A stretch of 64,000 nt of DNA from contig NZ_CP053069.1 in NCBI RefSeq assembly GCF_013003965.1, positions 4,309,419 to 4,373,418 of the forward strand. The letters run 5' to 3'. Positions 33,199 to 42,214 of the stretch are shown here, one piece after another (the stretch's first letter is position 1; each line of letters opens with the position of its first letter). Below the pieces are notes generated by a model. That model was given only the letters and a program-made list of their open reading frames with translations. It ran no database searches and was not told the DNA's origin. The DNA is from Usitatibacter rugosus (lineage in GTDB: Bacteria; Pseudomonadota; Gammaproteobacteria; Burkholderiales; Usitatibacteraceae). The translations under genes and the position numbers were made by a program.

Positions 33199-33792
33199 AT
33201 GACTTACCAGGCCGATCGGCCCTTCACCTTCTATTTCGTCCGCCATGGCGTGACGGAGCCCAATTTCAAGGGCCTTCGCTGCGGCGGCGACCTCGACATC
33301 CCGCTGATGGACATCGGCTGCGACCAGGCCTACCTGCTCGCCAAGCAGATCCAGCGCATGGACCTCGGCATCAGCGTCATCATCACCGGCTCGTTGATCC
33401 GCACGCGGCAGACCGCGTCGATCATCAGCGGCGTGATGGGCAACCTCCCGATCGAGGTGAATCCGCTCCTGAACGAGCGCCTGCTCGGCGTCTGGAACAA
33501 CCAGTCGATCGAAGCGACCGAGGAGCTGCTGAGGAACCGCGTCACGCCCCCGGGCGGTGAGTCCGAGGAGACGTTCGCGCAGCGCATCAACAGCGCGCTC
33601 GAGGGTTTGCGTCCCCGCTTCGATCGCAAGATCCTGCTCGTGTCGAGCAAGGGCGTCGGGCGCATCCTCAATGGCCTGCTGGGCGGCGAAGGCCGCATGA
33701 CGGTCGGCAACGGAGAAGTCGTGGAATTCGCGGTGGCACCCAATGCCTCGGGCCTCGCCACCGTCAAAGTGACCCGCCCGCACCAGCTCTAG
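33199..33792 (+). CDS. Phosphoglycerate-mutase-fold protein lacking the second catalytic His
   Basis: A 197-residue cytoplasmic protein of the histidine-phosphatase fold. The N-terminal FVRHGVTEPN (R15, H16), LIRTRQTASII and NERLLGVWNNQ motifs are intact. The usual C-terminal VSHGG motif is VSSKG here (S149, S150, K151), so the second His, which is needed for normal catalysis, is missing. The protein may be a binding or regulatory member or use altered chemistry. It overlaps the convergent hydrolase gene by 4 bp. Confidence 0.78.
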   Translation: MTYQADRPFTFYFVRHGVTEPNFKGLRCGGDLDIPLMDIGCDQAYLLAKQIQRMDLGISVIITGSLIRTRQTASIISGVMGNLPIEVNPLLNERLLGVWNNQSIEATEELLRNRVTPPGGESEETFAQRINSALEGLRPRFDRKILLVSSKGVGRILNGLLGGEGRMTVGNGEVVEFAVAPNASGLATVKVTRPHQL

Positions 33793-34874
33793 CGGGGGTC
33801 GTCGCGCTGGCGGGCGTGCAGCACGGTCCACTCGCCGATGCCGCCGCGTCCCTTCAGCCACTCGTGGATGAACCAGTTCTGGTTGCGGTCCGAGAGCACC
33901 GGCGTGTGGCCGGTGTCCGGCACGTGCATCACTTTCACCTTGTGCGAGTTCCGCATGCGCTTGATGGTCGGGGGCAGCAGCGCGTCCGAGAGCATGCCGT
34001 GGATCAATAGCACCGGGCACTTCACGCGATCCCAGTAGCTCCACTGGTCCAGGCTTTCCTGCGCATCGGCCTTGAAGGCCTGGAGCGCGCGGACATCATG
34101 GCGATAGATGCGCCCGCCCTCTTCGTCCGACCACTTGGTCTGGTGGAAGGTGACGTTGAAGCGGATGTCGTCGCTGATGGGGCCGTCGTTCTTCTGCGAG
34201 GCGCCGATCTTGCGCAGCAGGTCCGCGGGGTCGCGAAACACGTAGTGGCGCGCCAGCGTCTGCGAGCGGCGCTTGCGGCGGTTCTTGGGGATGAACGGCC
34301 CGATGTCGTTCAGGATCAGGCGGCTCACCAGCGCGGGATGCTTGGCCGTGAGCTCGATCGCGGCGCTGCCGCCGAGCGACGAGCCCAGCACGATCACCGG
34401 ACCGCACTCGAGGTGCACGATCATCTGGCGCAGCTGCTCGACGTATGTCTGGAGCGAGTAGTCGGTCTCGTCGGCCATCCACGCCGAGAGGCCGCGGCCG
34501 ACCCAGTCGAAGCAGACGACGCGGAAGTCGCTCATCAGGTCCCCGGCGAGGTAGTTGAAGCGCATCGACGTGTTGGCCACGCCGCCGCAGCAGACGATCG
34601 TCGGGTTCTTCGGGCTGCCCCAGTCGCTATAGGCGATCTTGACGGGATAGGGCTTGCGGAAGCGCGGGGCCGAATGCCTCTGCAGCCGCTTGGGATGCCA
34701 GTAGTCGAAGTGGCGCAGCTCGAACTTGTCGTGGAAGCGGCCGACGACGCGCTTCGCGAGCGCCATGTACTCGTCCCACGTCTTGAGGACGCGGCGCCTT
34801 CCCGGGATTGGGGGTTCCCAATCGGGATCGTGGCGGCGTGCGCGACGCACCGAGGCGGCGGGCTTGCGCGCCAT
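33789..34874 (-). CDS. Alpha/beta hydrolase
   Basis: A 361-residue hydrolase. An N-terminal basic part (about 1-90) is followed by the fold. Marks are the oxyanion strand VCCGGVAN, FDWVGRGLSAW, the nucleophile elbow GSSLGG, LILNDIGPFIP, and VLLIHGMLSDALLPP with the late DTGHTPVL His. No signal peptide is present. Substrate unknown. Its start shares one base with the stop of the kinase gene upstream (TGATG), so it is the second gene of that transcript and probably part of the signalling cluster. Confidence 0.83.
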   Translation of the reverse strand: MARKPAASVRRARRHDPDWEPPIPGRRRVLKTWDEYMALAKRVVGRFHDKFELRHFDYWHPKRLQRHSAPRFRKPYPVKIAYSDWGSPKNPTIVCCGGVANTSMRFNYLAGDLMSDFRVVCFDWVGRGLSAWMADETDYSLQTYVEQLRQMIVHLECGPVIVLGSSLGGSAAIELTAKHPALVSRLILNDIGPFIPKNRRKRRSQTLARHYVFRDPADLLRKIGASQKNDGPISDDIRFNVTFHQTKWSDEEGGRIYRHDVRALQAFKADAQESLDQWSYWDRVKCPVLLIHGMLSDALLPPTIKRMRNSHKVKVMHVPDTGHTPVLSDRNQNWFIHEWLKGRGGIGEWTVLHARQRDDPR

Positions 34875-37306
34875 CAGCTTTCCTCTTGGTCGTACCCTAG
34901 GGCGGAGCGCCGACCGGAGCGTTCACGCTCTCTCTGGCGAAGGACGTCGATCATCACGTTGAAGGTGCGCGCCAGCTGGCCCACCTCGTCGTTGGATCGA
35001 ACGGCGATGTTCGCGTTGGCGTAATCCCCGCTCTTCAGGGCATGCGCCGCGGCGGTGAGTTTCTCGATCGGCTTCACGATCGAGCGCGCGAAGAGCATGG
35101 CGAGCAGCACGAAGATCGCGCCCACCAGGAGGACGGACAGCAATGTGTTCTGGAACAGCCGGTCCAGCGGCTCGGCGAAGTAGTCGCGCGACTCGGACAC
35201 GGCGACGGTCCAGCTCGTGCCCGGGACCGGGGCGTAGCCCGCGATCTCTTCGCGCTTCTGGATGTTCGAGTTGTACGTGATGTTGCCTTGCTTGTGGCTC
35301 GCGATCGCCCTGGCGAGGTCGAGCTGGTTCACGGTTTCGATCTTGGGCCGGCGGAAGCGCTGGTCGGCGATGATCTCCTCCATCGCCTCCTTCGGCAGCG
35401 GCGCCAGGCTCGAATAGAGGACCTTCTCGTTCGGGTGCATCACGATCACGCCGTCCTCGTCCACGAGGAAGGGCACGCGGTCGTTGCCGATCTGCGCGCT
35501 GGTCATGATCCGGCCGATGGGGTCGGCGAGGATGCGAAGCACCACGGCGCCGATCACGGTCTTGCCGTCGGGTGCGAACACCGGCTGCGAATAGAAGACG
35601 CCGGCCGCGCCCGCGACCGAGCCCACGACGATGCCGGTCATGAACGTCCGGCCTTCCATCGCGACCTTGAAGTACTCGCGGAACTTGAAGTTGCGTCCCA
35701 TCACCGCGGGGTCGCTCGACACGAGCGCGTCGCCGGCGGTGTTGAACACCATCGCGAGCTGCACGTCGGGGTTGGCCTTGATGAGGCCGTCGAGCTTGCG
35801 CTTGAGGTCCGCCTTGCCGGCATCCGTGGGCGGCTTCGAGAGGAACTGCACGAAGTCGTCGTCGGTGCCGAGATAGTTGGCGAGGTTGCGGCTGTCGCCG
35901 ATCAGCTGGGCGATGCGCCCGGCCGTGCTCTGCGAGAGCTGCTCGAGGTTGCGCAGCTCGTTCTTCGAGATCGCGTCGAGCGAGGCATTCAAATTGAAGT
36001 ACGCCGTGATCACCATCGGCAGCAGCGCCGTGGCGACCATGGCCAGCGTCATCTTGACCGCGATGGGCCAGGACGCGGGGCGGGTGATCGCGCGCCCGAT
36101 GTTGGCGAAGCGTCCCTTCAGCGTGCGCGGCGAGCGCAGCGATGCGACCCAGCTCTCCTTCACCGGCTGCGAGTACTCCTCTTCGCTCGCGAGGAGTGCA
36201 TCCTGCAGGCCGAGCTCGCCGGCCGACGCGAAGAGCGCGGCTCGGAACTGGTTCATGTCCTGCGGGCGGTCCTTCGGGTGGACCTTCAGGGCCCAGTCGA
36301 TGGCGCGCAGGAATTCTTCGCTGTAGCGGCCCCGGGCGAGCGCCTCGGCGCTGGGCAGCGGGTCTTCTTCCTGCAGGCGCTCGGGGGCTTCGATCGGCTT
36401 CTTGCCGGTGACGATCCAGAAGAGCGTGGCGCCCATCGCATAGATGTCGGTCCACGGTCCCTGGCGGCCGCCGCCGGCGTACTGCTCGATCGGGCCATAA
36501 CCGGGCGTCACCACCGCGCCGGTGTCGGCCGATTGGCTCGTGGTCTGGCGCGCGGCGCCGAAGTCCAGCAGCACCAGGCTGCCGTCCTCGTCGCGGACAT
36601 AGATGTTGTCGGGCTTGATGTCGCGGTGCAGGTAGCCCGCGCGGTGCACGACGGCCAGGCCGTCGAAGAGCGGGGCGAAAAGCGAGACGATCTGCTGCTC
36701 GGCCACGTTGACGCGCTTCTTGCGCCACACCTTGAGGGACTGGCCGCGCTCGTACTCCAGCACCATGTAGGCCGTCTTGTGCGCCTCGAAGAAGCGCGCC
36801 ACGCGCACGATGTGCGGATGGCGGAAGGTGGCGAGCGTGCGGGCTTCGACGAGGAAGTTGTCGAGGCCGGTCTGGTAGAAGCCCTGGTCGTCGTCGGCGC
36901 GCGCGGAAACGGTGTTGTCGACCGTGCGGTAGGCGAAGTCCTCGGGGAGGTATTCCTTGATGACGACCTTGGCGTTGAGGTTCACGTCGGTCGCGGCGTA
37001 CGCGATACCGAAACCTCCCTGGCCGAGGATGCCGTCGATCCGGTACTCGTGGAGGCGGAAGCCGATGGGCAGGACATTGCTCTGGGCGGCCGGCTTGGGC
37101 GGCAGCGCCCGGCGCGGCTCGTTGGCGGCGGCCTCGCCGGCCGGCTCCACGCGGGTCTTGTCGACGGGCTGGACCACGGTCTTGTCGACCGGCCTGGGCT
37201 CGACGAGCGTGCGCTCGTCATCCTCCCCGATGGCCGCGCGCAAGCGCCGCTGCATCTCGGGATCGACCAGAGTCCTTTCCGTGCTGTCCTTGGGGTTTTC
37301 TCCCAA
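34874..37306 (-). CDS. Membrane Ser/Thr protein kinase with C-terminal Cache–HAMP module
   Basis: An 810-residue bacterial Hanks-type kinase. A disordered N-terminus (1-80) has four short repeats with Thr at 12, 33, 43 and 51 in the pattern [RK]T-x-V-x-P. The kinase domain (about 83-360) has G95-x-G-x-F-G, Lys117 in VVIKEYLP, HRD at 227-229 and DFG at 248-250, all intact. TM1 (about 415-437) leads to a large periplasmic dCache domain (about 440-718), then TM2 (about 720-740) and a HAMP domain (741-793) at the very end. The output thus precedes the sensor, which is the reverse of most receptor kinases. The start lies 187 bp from the divergent sensor gene; the hydrolase follows directly. Confidence 0.88.
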   Translation of the reverse strand: MGENPKDSTERTLVDPEMQRRLRAAIGEDDERTLVEPRPVDKTVVQPVDKTRVEPAGEAAANEPRRALPPKPAAQSNVLPIGFRLHEYRIDGILGQGGFGIAYAATDVNLNAKVVIKEYLPEDFAYRTVDNTVSARADDDQGFYQTGLDNFLVEARTLATFRHPHIVRVARFFEAHKTAYMVLEYERGQSLKVWRKKRVNVAEQQIVSLFAPLFDGLAVVHRAGYLHRDIKPDNIYVRDEDGSLVLLDFGAARQTTSQSADTGAVVTPGYGPIEQYAGGGRQGPWTDIYAMGATLFWIVTGKKPIEAPERLQEEDPLPSAEALARGRYSEEFLRAIDWALKVHPKDRPQDMNQFRAALFASAGELGLQDALLASEEEYSQPVKESWVASLRSPRTLKGRFANIGRAITRPASWPIAVKMTLAMVATALLPMVITAYFNLNASLDAISKNELRNLEQLSQSTAGRIAQLIGDSRNLANYLGTDDDFVQFLSKPPTDAGKADLKRKLDGLIKANPDVQLAMVFNTAGDALVSSDPAVMGRNFKFREYFKVAMEGRTFMTGIVVGSVAGAAGVFYSQPVFAPDGKTVIGAVVLRILADPIGRIMTSAQIGNDRVPFLVDEDGVIVMHPNEKVLYSSLAPLPKEAMEEIIADQRFRRPKIETVNQLDLARAIASHKQGNITYNSNIQKREEIAGYAPVPGTSWTVAVSESRDYFAEPLDRLFQNTLLSVLLVGAIFVLLAMLFARSIVKPIEKLTAAAHALKSGDYANANIAVRSNDEVGQLARTFNVMIDVLRQRERERSGRRSALGYDQEES

Positions 37307-37493
37307 GATGAACCCCCCTGTGGCGGCCTACCCAGGCCGTCTATAGACCAAAACTAACACAAAACCCCCTCCCGGGGAGGGAAATCCCATGCTGGACAAC
37401 TACTTACGGATGTAACTTTAGGTATTTGCGAGGCGCCGTGCTAGGATTGCTGAAACAATCCTTAACTTATTGGGGGACGGGGCGTAGGGGCGC
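37307..37493. promoter_or_regulatory. Divergent control region of the kinase and sensor genes
   Basis: A 187-bp gap, notably A/T-richer than its surroundings. It contains the GC palindrome CCCTCCCGGGGAGGG (about 37367-37381) and GGATTG-CTGAAA-CAATCC (37444-37461). Either could be a regulator site or an attenuating hairpin. No perfect sigma-70 box was found. Confidence 0.4.
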
Positions 37494-38255
37494 ATGGGCA
37501 CGATACGCATCCGATTCATCCTGGTGGCATTGGTCGTTGGCTTCTTCGCCATCGGGATGTCTGCTTTCCTCAATTTCTTCAAGTACAAGAGCACGTTCGG
37601 CACCATCGTTCGCGAGCGCGTGCTGGTGGTGGGCCGAGGCGTTGAAAACGCCGTCCAGGCCTCCCTGAACGTCGGTCTCCAGTTCACCGAGCTGGAAACC
37701 CTCACCCCGTTGATGAAGCGCGAGAAGATCGCCGACCAGCTGATCCTCGGCATGGACGTCTTCGACGACGCGGGCCAGGTGATCTACAGCACCGACGACG
37801 CGCGCCTGAAGCGCGACGTACCCATCTCCTGGATCTCCGCGGCCAAGCGGTCCAAGACCACCGAGTGGTTCTCCGAGGAGGGTGACGAGGTCATCGCCGG
37901 CATATCCCTCAAGAACAACTTCGACCTCACCGTGGGCTACCTCGCGATGCGCTATTCGCGAAGTTACCTGGACAAGGCCTCGGTGGGCGTCGGCCGCGAG
38001 ATCCTTATCGCATCCCTCATCGCGTTCGTCGTGGTCGCGGTGGTGACACCCCTCATGCTGATCGTGGTGATCCGGCGCTTCGAGCGCGATCTCCACGTGC
38101 TGGAAACCGCCGTGACCCACCTCGAGGACGGCAGTCCACCGCCGCCACCCACGGGCTCGGCCTTCGACGGCGCCATCGCCTCGCTGCGCGAATCCTTGCG
38201 CGGTGTCCGTGAAGAGCTGGACGACGTCCGGCGCAAGCTCGACTCGGCGAAATAG
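37494..38255 (+). CDS. Two-TM membrane sensor protein without output domain
   Basis: A 253-residue protein with TM1 (about 8-28), a periplasmic domain (29-168) resembling a single Cache/PAS-like sensor (QLILGMDVFDDAGQVIYSTDD), and TM2 (170-193). A HAMP-like stretch (194-215) and a C-terminal coiled coil (RESLRGVREELDDVRRKL) follow. No kinase or cyclase output is present, so it may signal through the next gene. The stop is contiguous with the ATG of the fusion protein (TAGATG), implying tight coupling. Confidence 0.75.
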   Translation: MGTIRIRFILVALVVGFFAIGMSAFLNFFKYKSTFGTIVRERVLVVGRGVENAVQASLNVGLQFTELETLTPLMKREKIADQLILGMDVFDDAGQVIYSTDDARLKRDVPISWISAAKRSKTTEWFSEEGDEVIAGISLKNNFDLTVGYLAMRYSRSYLDKASVGVGREILIASLIAFVVVAVVTPLMLIVVIRRFERDLHVLETAVTHLEDGSPPPPPTGSAFDGAIASLRESLRGVREELDDVRRKLDSAK

Positions 38256-40382
38256 ATGCTCGACAAGAACTACCTCTGGCGCATCTACTGGCAGCTCGCC
38301 GGCGTGATCATGCTGAGCGTGGTGCTGGCGCTGGGCGTCGTGTCCTACTTCTCGCATCGCGTGTTCGAGCGCGAGCTGGTCCCGGAGACCGAGAAGAAGG
38401 CGCTCACCGTGGGCGCCTCGGTGCGCTCGCTGGCGCTCAAGGCCGCGGGCTACGGCTTCGACTTCTCGCAGCTCTACGGCGTGGAGCAGACCTTCGACGA
38501 GGTGTTCTCGGAGAACCCCGAGTTCGCCTCCATCGCCATCACCGACACCACCGGCCGCGTCCTTTATGCGCGCGGCAAGGAGCCGGAATCGGTCCGCGAA
38601 TACTTCAGCCGCCCCGCCGTGCTCACCGTGCTCGAGACGCCCGACAAGGCGCGCGACGCGATCAAGATCGGCAGCCAGTACATCGTCTCCATGCCGATCG
38701 TCGCCCCGCAGAAGGCGCTGGGCGTGCTGCACATCGGCATCGACTCCGCATTCGTCGACCGCGTGCTGCTCGAAGTGCTGCTGGACGTGCTGGTCGTGCT
38801 CGTCGTCTCCCTCTTCTTCACGCTCGAGCTGCTGAACTTCATGGCGGGCGCGCGCCTCGCCTCGGGCCTGGGTGAATTCACCCGCCAGGTCGACCGCATG
38901 AAGGGCGGGGACTTCACGCCCTCCGGCCGCATCCGCGTGAACGACGAGATCGGCCGGCTGCTGCGCTGGATCGACAGCGCCATCGACCACATCAACGTCC
39001 GCTACGAAACGCTCGCCGGCGAAGTGCGCCGCCGCCTGGCCGAATCCAACGCGGAGATGCGCGAGCACCTGAAGCCCGCCGCCCAGGCGATGGAGCAGCT
39101 GCGCACCACGAAGCGCTTCGGCACCGGCGAAGTCACCGCGAAGGCCGAGGAGACGGACCTCAACCGCATCCGCGCGCCGCTCTTCGCCTTCATCCTCGCC
39201 GAGGAGCTCACGCGCTCCTACCTGCCCAGCTACGTGAACCAGCTGCTGGTGCCGATCCCGTGGATCTCCCCGCAGGTCGTGATCGGCCTGCCGATCATGC
39301 TGTTCATGCTCATCGTCGCCATCGGCCAGCCGTACCTCGGCGGATGGAGCGAGCGCGTCGGGCGCCGCAAGGCCATGCTCGTGGGCGCCATCCTCGCCAC
39401 CGTCGGGTTCGGCGGCACGGCACTCGCGGTCAACCTCTACGACCTGCTGCTGTGGCGCTCGCTCTGCGCGCTGGGCTACGGCATGGTCTTCGTCGCGGCG
39501 CAGGGCTACGTGCTCGACCGCACCGACCGCATCAACCGGGCCCAGGGCTTCGCGCTCTTCATCGGCGCAATCATGGTGGCCACGGTCTGCGGCCCGTCGA
39601 TCGGCGGCATCCTCGCCGACAACATCGGCTTCCGTCCGTCGTTCGCGGTGTCGGCCACGATGGCCTTCCTCTCGATCCTCGCGATCCTGCGGCTGCCGAA
39701 GGAAGAGGTCCGCGGCCCGCTGGGCATCCCGTCGCGCGCGCCGAAGCTCTCGGAGTTCCTGGCGCTGATGACCAACTCGCGCTTCATGACGCTGACGGGC
39801 CTCGCGGCGATGCCCGCCAAGATCCTGCTCACCGGCGTGTGCTTCTACCTGGTGCCGCTCTACATCGTCTCCATCGGCAACACGCAGGCCATGGCGGGCC
39901 GCCTGCTGATGGTCTACGCGATCATGATGGTGCTCGTGGTGCCGTTCGCGGCGACGCTCTCGGACGCGAGCATGAAGCGCGAGCGCTACGTGGCCCTGGG
40001 CCTCGTGATCTCGGGCCTCGGCGGCTTCCTGATGCTCTTCTCGGACAGCTTCCTCGTGCTCTTCGCCGTGGTCTTCCTGCTGGGCCTGGGACAGGCGCTC
40101 TCGATCGCCGCGCAAAGCGCGCTGGTGGGCGAGCATTGCCAGGAGGAGATCCATCATTACGGCGCCGACGCGGTCTACGGCGTCTACCGTTTCCTCGAGC
40201 GCCTCGGCAACGCGCTGGGACCGCTGCTCGCCAGCCTGCTGGTGGTGTTCTGGGGCTACATCGGCGCCTTCGTCGCGCTCTCCGGGCTCGCGTTCGTCTG
40301 CGGCATCCTGTTCGCGATCTCGATGCGCTTCGGACCGATGCACCACCCCCACGCCACGGGCGAGGAGGTCCCGCACCCATGA
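38256..40382 (+). CDS. Sensor–HAMP–MFS transporter fusion
   Basis: A 708-residue inner-membrane protein of unusual architecture. TM1 (about 13-33), a periplasmic sensor domain (34-168, ASIAITDTTGRVLYARG strand pattern of Cache/PAS), TM2 (169-194) and a HAMP-type region (195-250) form the N-terminal third. A coiled linker then joins a complete major-facilitator domain (about 305-700) with 12 helices and the cytoplasmic motif GGWSERVGRRKAM. The sensor part is similar in style to the neighbouring stand-alone sensor. It suggests ligand-controlled transport, or transport-linked signalling. Substrate unknown. Its stop overlaps the next start by 4 bp (ATGA). Confidence 0.82.
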   Translation: MLDKNYLWRIYWQLAGVIMLSVVLALGVVSYFSHRVFERELVPETEKKALTVGASVRSLALKAAGYGFDFSQLYGVEQTFDEVFSENPEFASIAITDTTGRVLYARGKEPESVREYFSRPAVLTVLETPDKARDAIKIGSQYIVSMPIVAPQKALGVLHIGIDSAFVDRVLLEVLLDVLVVLVVSLFFTLELLNFMAGARLASGLGEFTRQVDRMKGGDFTPSGRIRVNDEIGRLLRWIDSAIDHINVRYETLAGEVRRRLAESNAEMREHLKPAAQAMEQLRTTKRFGTGEVTAKAEETDLNRIRAPLFAFILAEELTRSYLPSYVNQLLVPIPWISPQVVIGLPIMLFMLIVAIGQPYLGGWSERVGRRKAMLVGAILATVGFGGTALAVNLYDLLLWRSLCALGYGMVFVAAQGYVLDRTDRINRAQGFALFIGAIMVATVCGPSIGGILADNIGFRPSFAVSATMAFLSILAILRLPKEEVRGPLGIPSRAPKLSEFLALMTNSRFMTLTGLAAMPAKILLTGVCFYLVPLYIVSIGNTQAMAGRLLMVYAIMMVLVVPFAATLSDASMKRERYVALGLVISGLGGFLMLFSDSFLVLFAVVFLLGLGQALSIAAQSALVGEHCQEEIHHYGADAVYGVYRFLERLGNALGPLLASLLVVFWGYIGAFVALSGLAFVCGILFAISMRFGPMHHPHATGEEVPHP

Positions 40383-41407
40383 ACCTCGCCCGCCGATTCC
40401 TGCTCGCGCTCGCCGCCGTCGCGGTGCTCGCACCGCTGGCCGCCGACGCGCAAGTGCGAGCGAAGCCGCTGCGCATCTACGCCATCACCTTCCGCGGCAT
40501 GACCGACGTCGAGAAGGGCTTCCAGGACTATTTCGCCGCCCGCAAGATCCCGGTCGAGATCACCTTTCGCGACCTGAACCGCGACGCGACGCGCATGCCC
40601 GGCTTCATCGAGGAGATCCGCCGCACGCGTCCCGACGTCATCTACACCTGGGGCACGTCGGTCACGCTGGGTGTGGTCGGCGCGTACGACGCGGTCGATC
40701 CGGCCAAGCACATCACGGACATCCCGGTCGTGTTCACGCTCGTGGCCTCCCCGGTGCTCGCGAAGATCGTCACGGACCTGAAGAACCCGGGGCGGAACGT
40801 CACCGGTGTCTTCCACGTCGCGTCCACCGAAGCGCAGATGCGCGCGATGGCGTCGTACCGCCCGTTCAAGTCGATCGGCGTGCTCTACACACCCACCGAG
40901 CAGAACTCCGTGGTGATCGTCGACGAGCTGCGCGCCGTGGGCAAGAAGCTCGGCTTCACCGTGTACGCGAAGCCGCTCAACCTCGATGCGGCGAAGAAAG
41001 TCACGATCGAAGGCGCGCCGCAGATGGTGCGCGACCTGAAGGCGCAGAAGGCCGAGTGGCTCTACCTGCCGCCCGATTCCTACCTCGGCACGCAGGCGAA
41101 GCAGTTCGTGATTCCCGCGGCCATGGAGGCGGGGCTCCCGACCTTCGCGTCGACCGAGCAGCTGATGGAAACGGGCGCGCTCTCCGGCCTCGTCTCGCGC
41201 TACCACTCGATCGGGCAGTTCACGGCGTACAAGGTGGAGCAGATCCTGCTGAACCGGATTCCCGCCTCGCGCGTGCCGGTGGAAACGCTCACGCGCTTCT
41301 CGCTGCAGGTGAACCTGCAGACGGCCGAGGCGCTCAAGCTGCCCCCGCCGCTGCCGATGTTCAACTACGCGGAATTCCTCACCTCCGACGCAGCCAAGCC
41401 GCAGTAG
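40379..41407 (+). CDS. ABC_sub_bind-type periplasmic binding protein
   Basis: A 342-residue exported protein with a signal peptide (about 1-24, ADAQVR). The domain matches the ABC_sub_bind (PF04392) family, as seen in the phrases VEITFRDLNRDATRMPGF, PDVIYTWGTSVTLGVVG, IPVVFTLVASPV and TGVFHVAS. No permease or ATPase gene is nearby, so it probably does not feed an ABC importer here. It may present a ligand to the Cache sensors upstream. The start overlaps the fusion gene stop, so they are co-translated. Confidence 0.85.
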   Translation: MNLARRFLLALAAVAVLAPLAADAQVRAKPLRIYAITFRGMTDVEKGFQDYFAARKIPVEITFRDLNRDATRMPGFIEEIRRTRPDVIYTWGTSVTLGVVGAYDAVDPAKHITDIPVVFTLVASPVLAKIVTDLKNPGRNVTGVFHVASTEAQMRAMASYRPFKSIGVLYTPTEQNSVVIVDELRAVGKKLGFTVYAKPLNLDAAKKVTIEGAPQMVRDLKAQKAEWLYLPPDSYLGTQAKQFVIPAAMEAGLPTFASTEQLMETGALSGLVSRYHSIGQFTAYKVEQILLNRIPASRVPVETLTRFSLQVNLQTAEALKLPPPLPMFNYAEFLTSDAAKPQ

Positions 41408-41414
41408 CGCGCGG

Positions 41415-42179
41415 CTACTTCATCAGCGCGGCGAGCAGCTCGCCCACGATCTCCGCAGTGTCGTCGGTCCCGCTCTTGAACTTGAGCAGCGTGTTGCCGA
41501 CCGTGCGCTGGATGCGAAGCCCCTCGGCATACAGGAAGAACTCGGCCTGCGGCGTGTAGGGCACGGCGGCGGACTTGTCGCCCTTGAAGACCACCCGCTT
41601 GTCGGTGATCACGAGGTAGCCGTCGCCCAGCTCCTTGGCGCCCTCCGAAGGCATGCCGTGCACCTTGGCCGAGCGGCTCACGTAAGGAGTGTTCCACTTC
41701 ACCGGAACGCCGTCGCGGCCCATGGTGGTGGGGCGGTCCAGAACATCCACCTGCACGGACCAATGCGCGGTCTCGCCGCCGTCGAGCATCAGGCCGCGCA
41801 GCGACGGATGGTCCTTGGTGAGCGTGGGCAGGTTGCCCTGGCGGATCTCGGTGAGGAGCTTCAGGCGATTGAGATCGCGCTTGGTCTTGTCCACCTGGTC
41901 GTCGCGCAGCGCCAGGAATTTCTGGATCTTCGCGAGCTCCGCGGCCTCCTGGTCGGTCAGCTTGCCGCGCGCCTTGGCGCTGCCGACCGCGGCGTTGTAG
42001 ACCTCCTTGCGGAGCATCGTCTTGTCGTCGCCGGCGTCCTCGATCTGGAACTCCTCGGCGAGCTTGTTCAGCTCCAGGGCCTTTCCCGGAGTGAGCTTGG
42101 CGTTCTTGAACGTCTCCTTCGCCTTCTCGCGGAATTCCTCTTTGTTCTTGTTTCCGCCGAACCAGTCCTTGATGCCCAT
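41415..42179 (-). CDS. Cytoplasmic protein of unknown function
   Basis: A 254-residue soluble protein without leader or TM helices. The N-terminal half is helical and Lys/Glu-rich (MGIKDWFGGNKNKEEF, then a coiled region to about 120). The C-terminal half is beta-rich with GDGYLVITDKRVVFKG, a pattern seen in PH/GRAM-like domains. This domain pair is found in unrelated bacterial proteins, but no function is known to me. Placed between the binding protein (convergent) and the cyclase (same strand), it may be part of the signalling group. It begins 35 bp after the cyclase stop. Confidence 0.6.
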   Translation of the reverse strand: MGIKDWFGGNKNKEEFREKAKETFKNAKLTPGKALELNKLAEEFQIEDAGDDKTMLRKEVYNAAVGSAKARGKLTDQEAAELAKIQKFLALRDDQVDKTKRDLNRLKLLTEIRQGNLPTLTKDHPSLRGLMLDGGETAHWSVQVDVLDRPTTMGRDGVPVKWNTPYVSRSAKVHGMPSEGAKELGDGYLVITDKRVVFKGDKSAAVPYTPQAEFFLYAEGLRIQRTVGNTLLKFKSGTDDTAEIVGELLAALMK

Positions 42180-42214
42180 GGGGTGTGCGCGCTTTCGGTC
42201 TCGTTAGGGTTGGG

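Noticed and set aside
37467-40433. A 988-codon minus-strand frame opposite the sensor and MFS genes
   Set aside because: His/Glu/Arg-rich artefact without domains; the plus-strand genes have recognisable TM and MFS motifs.
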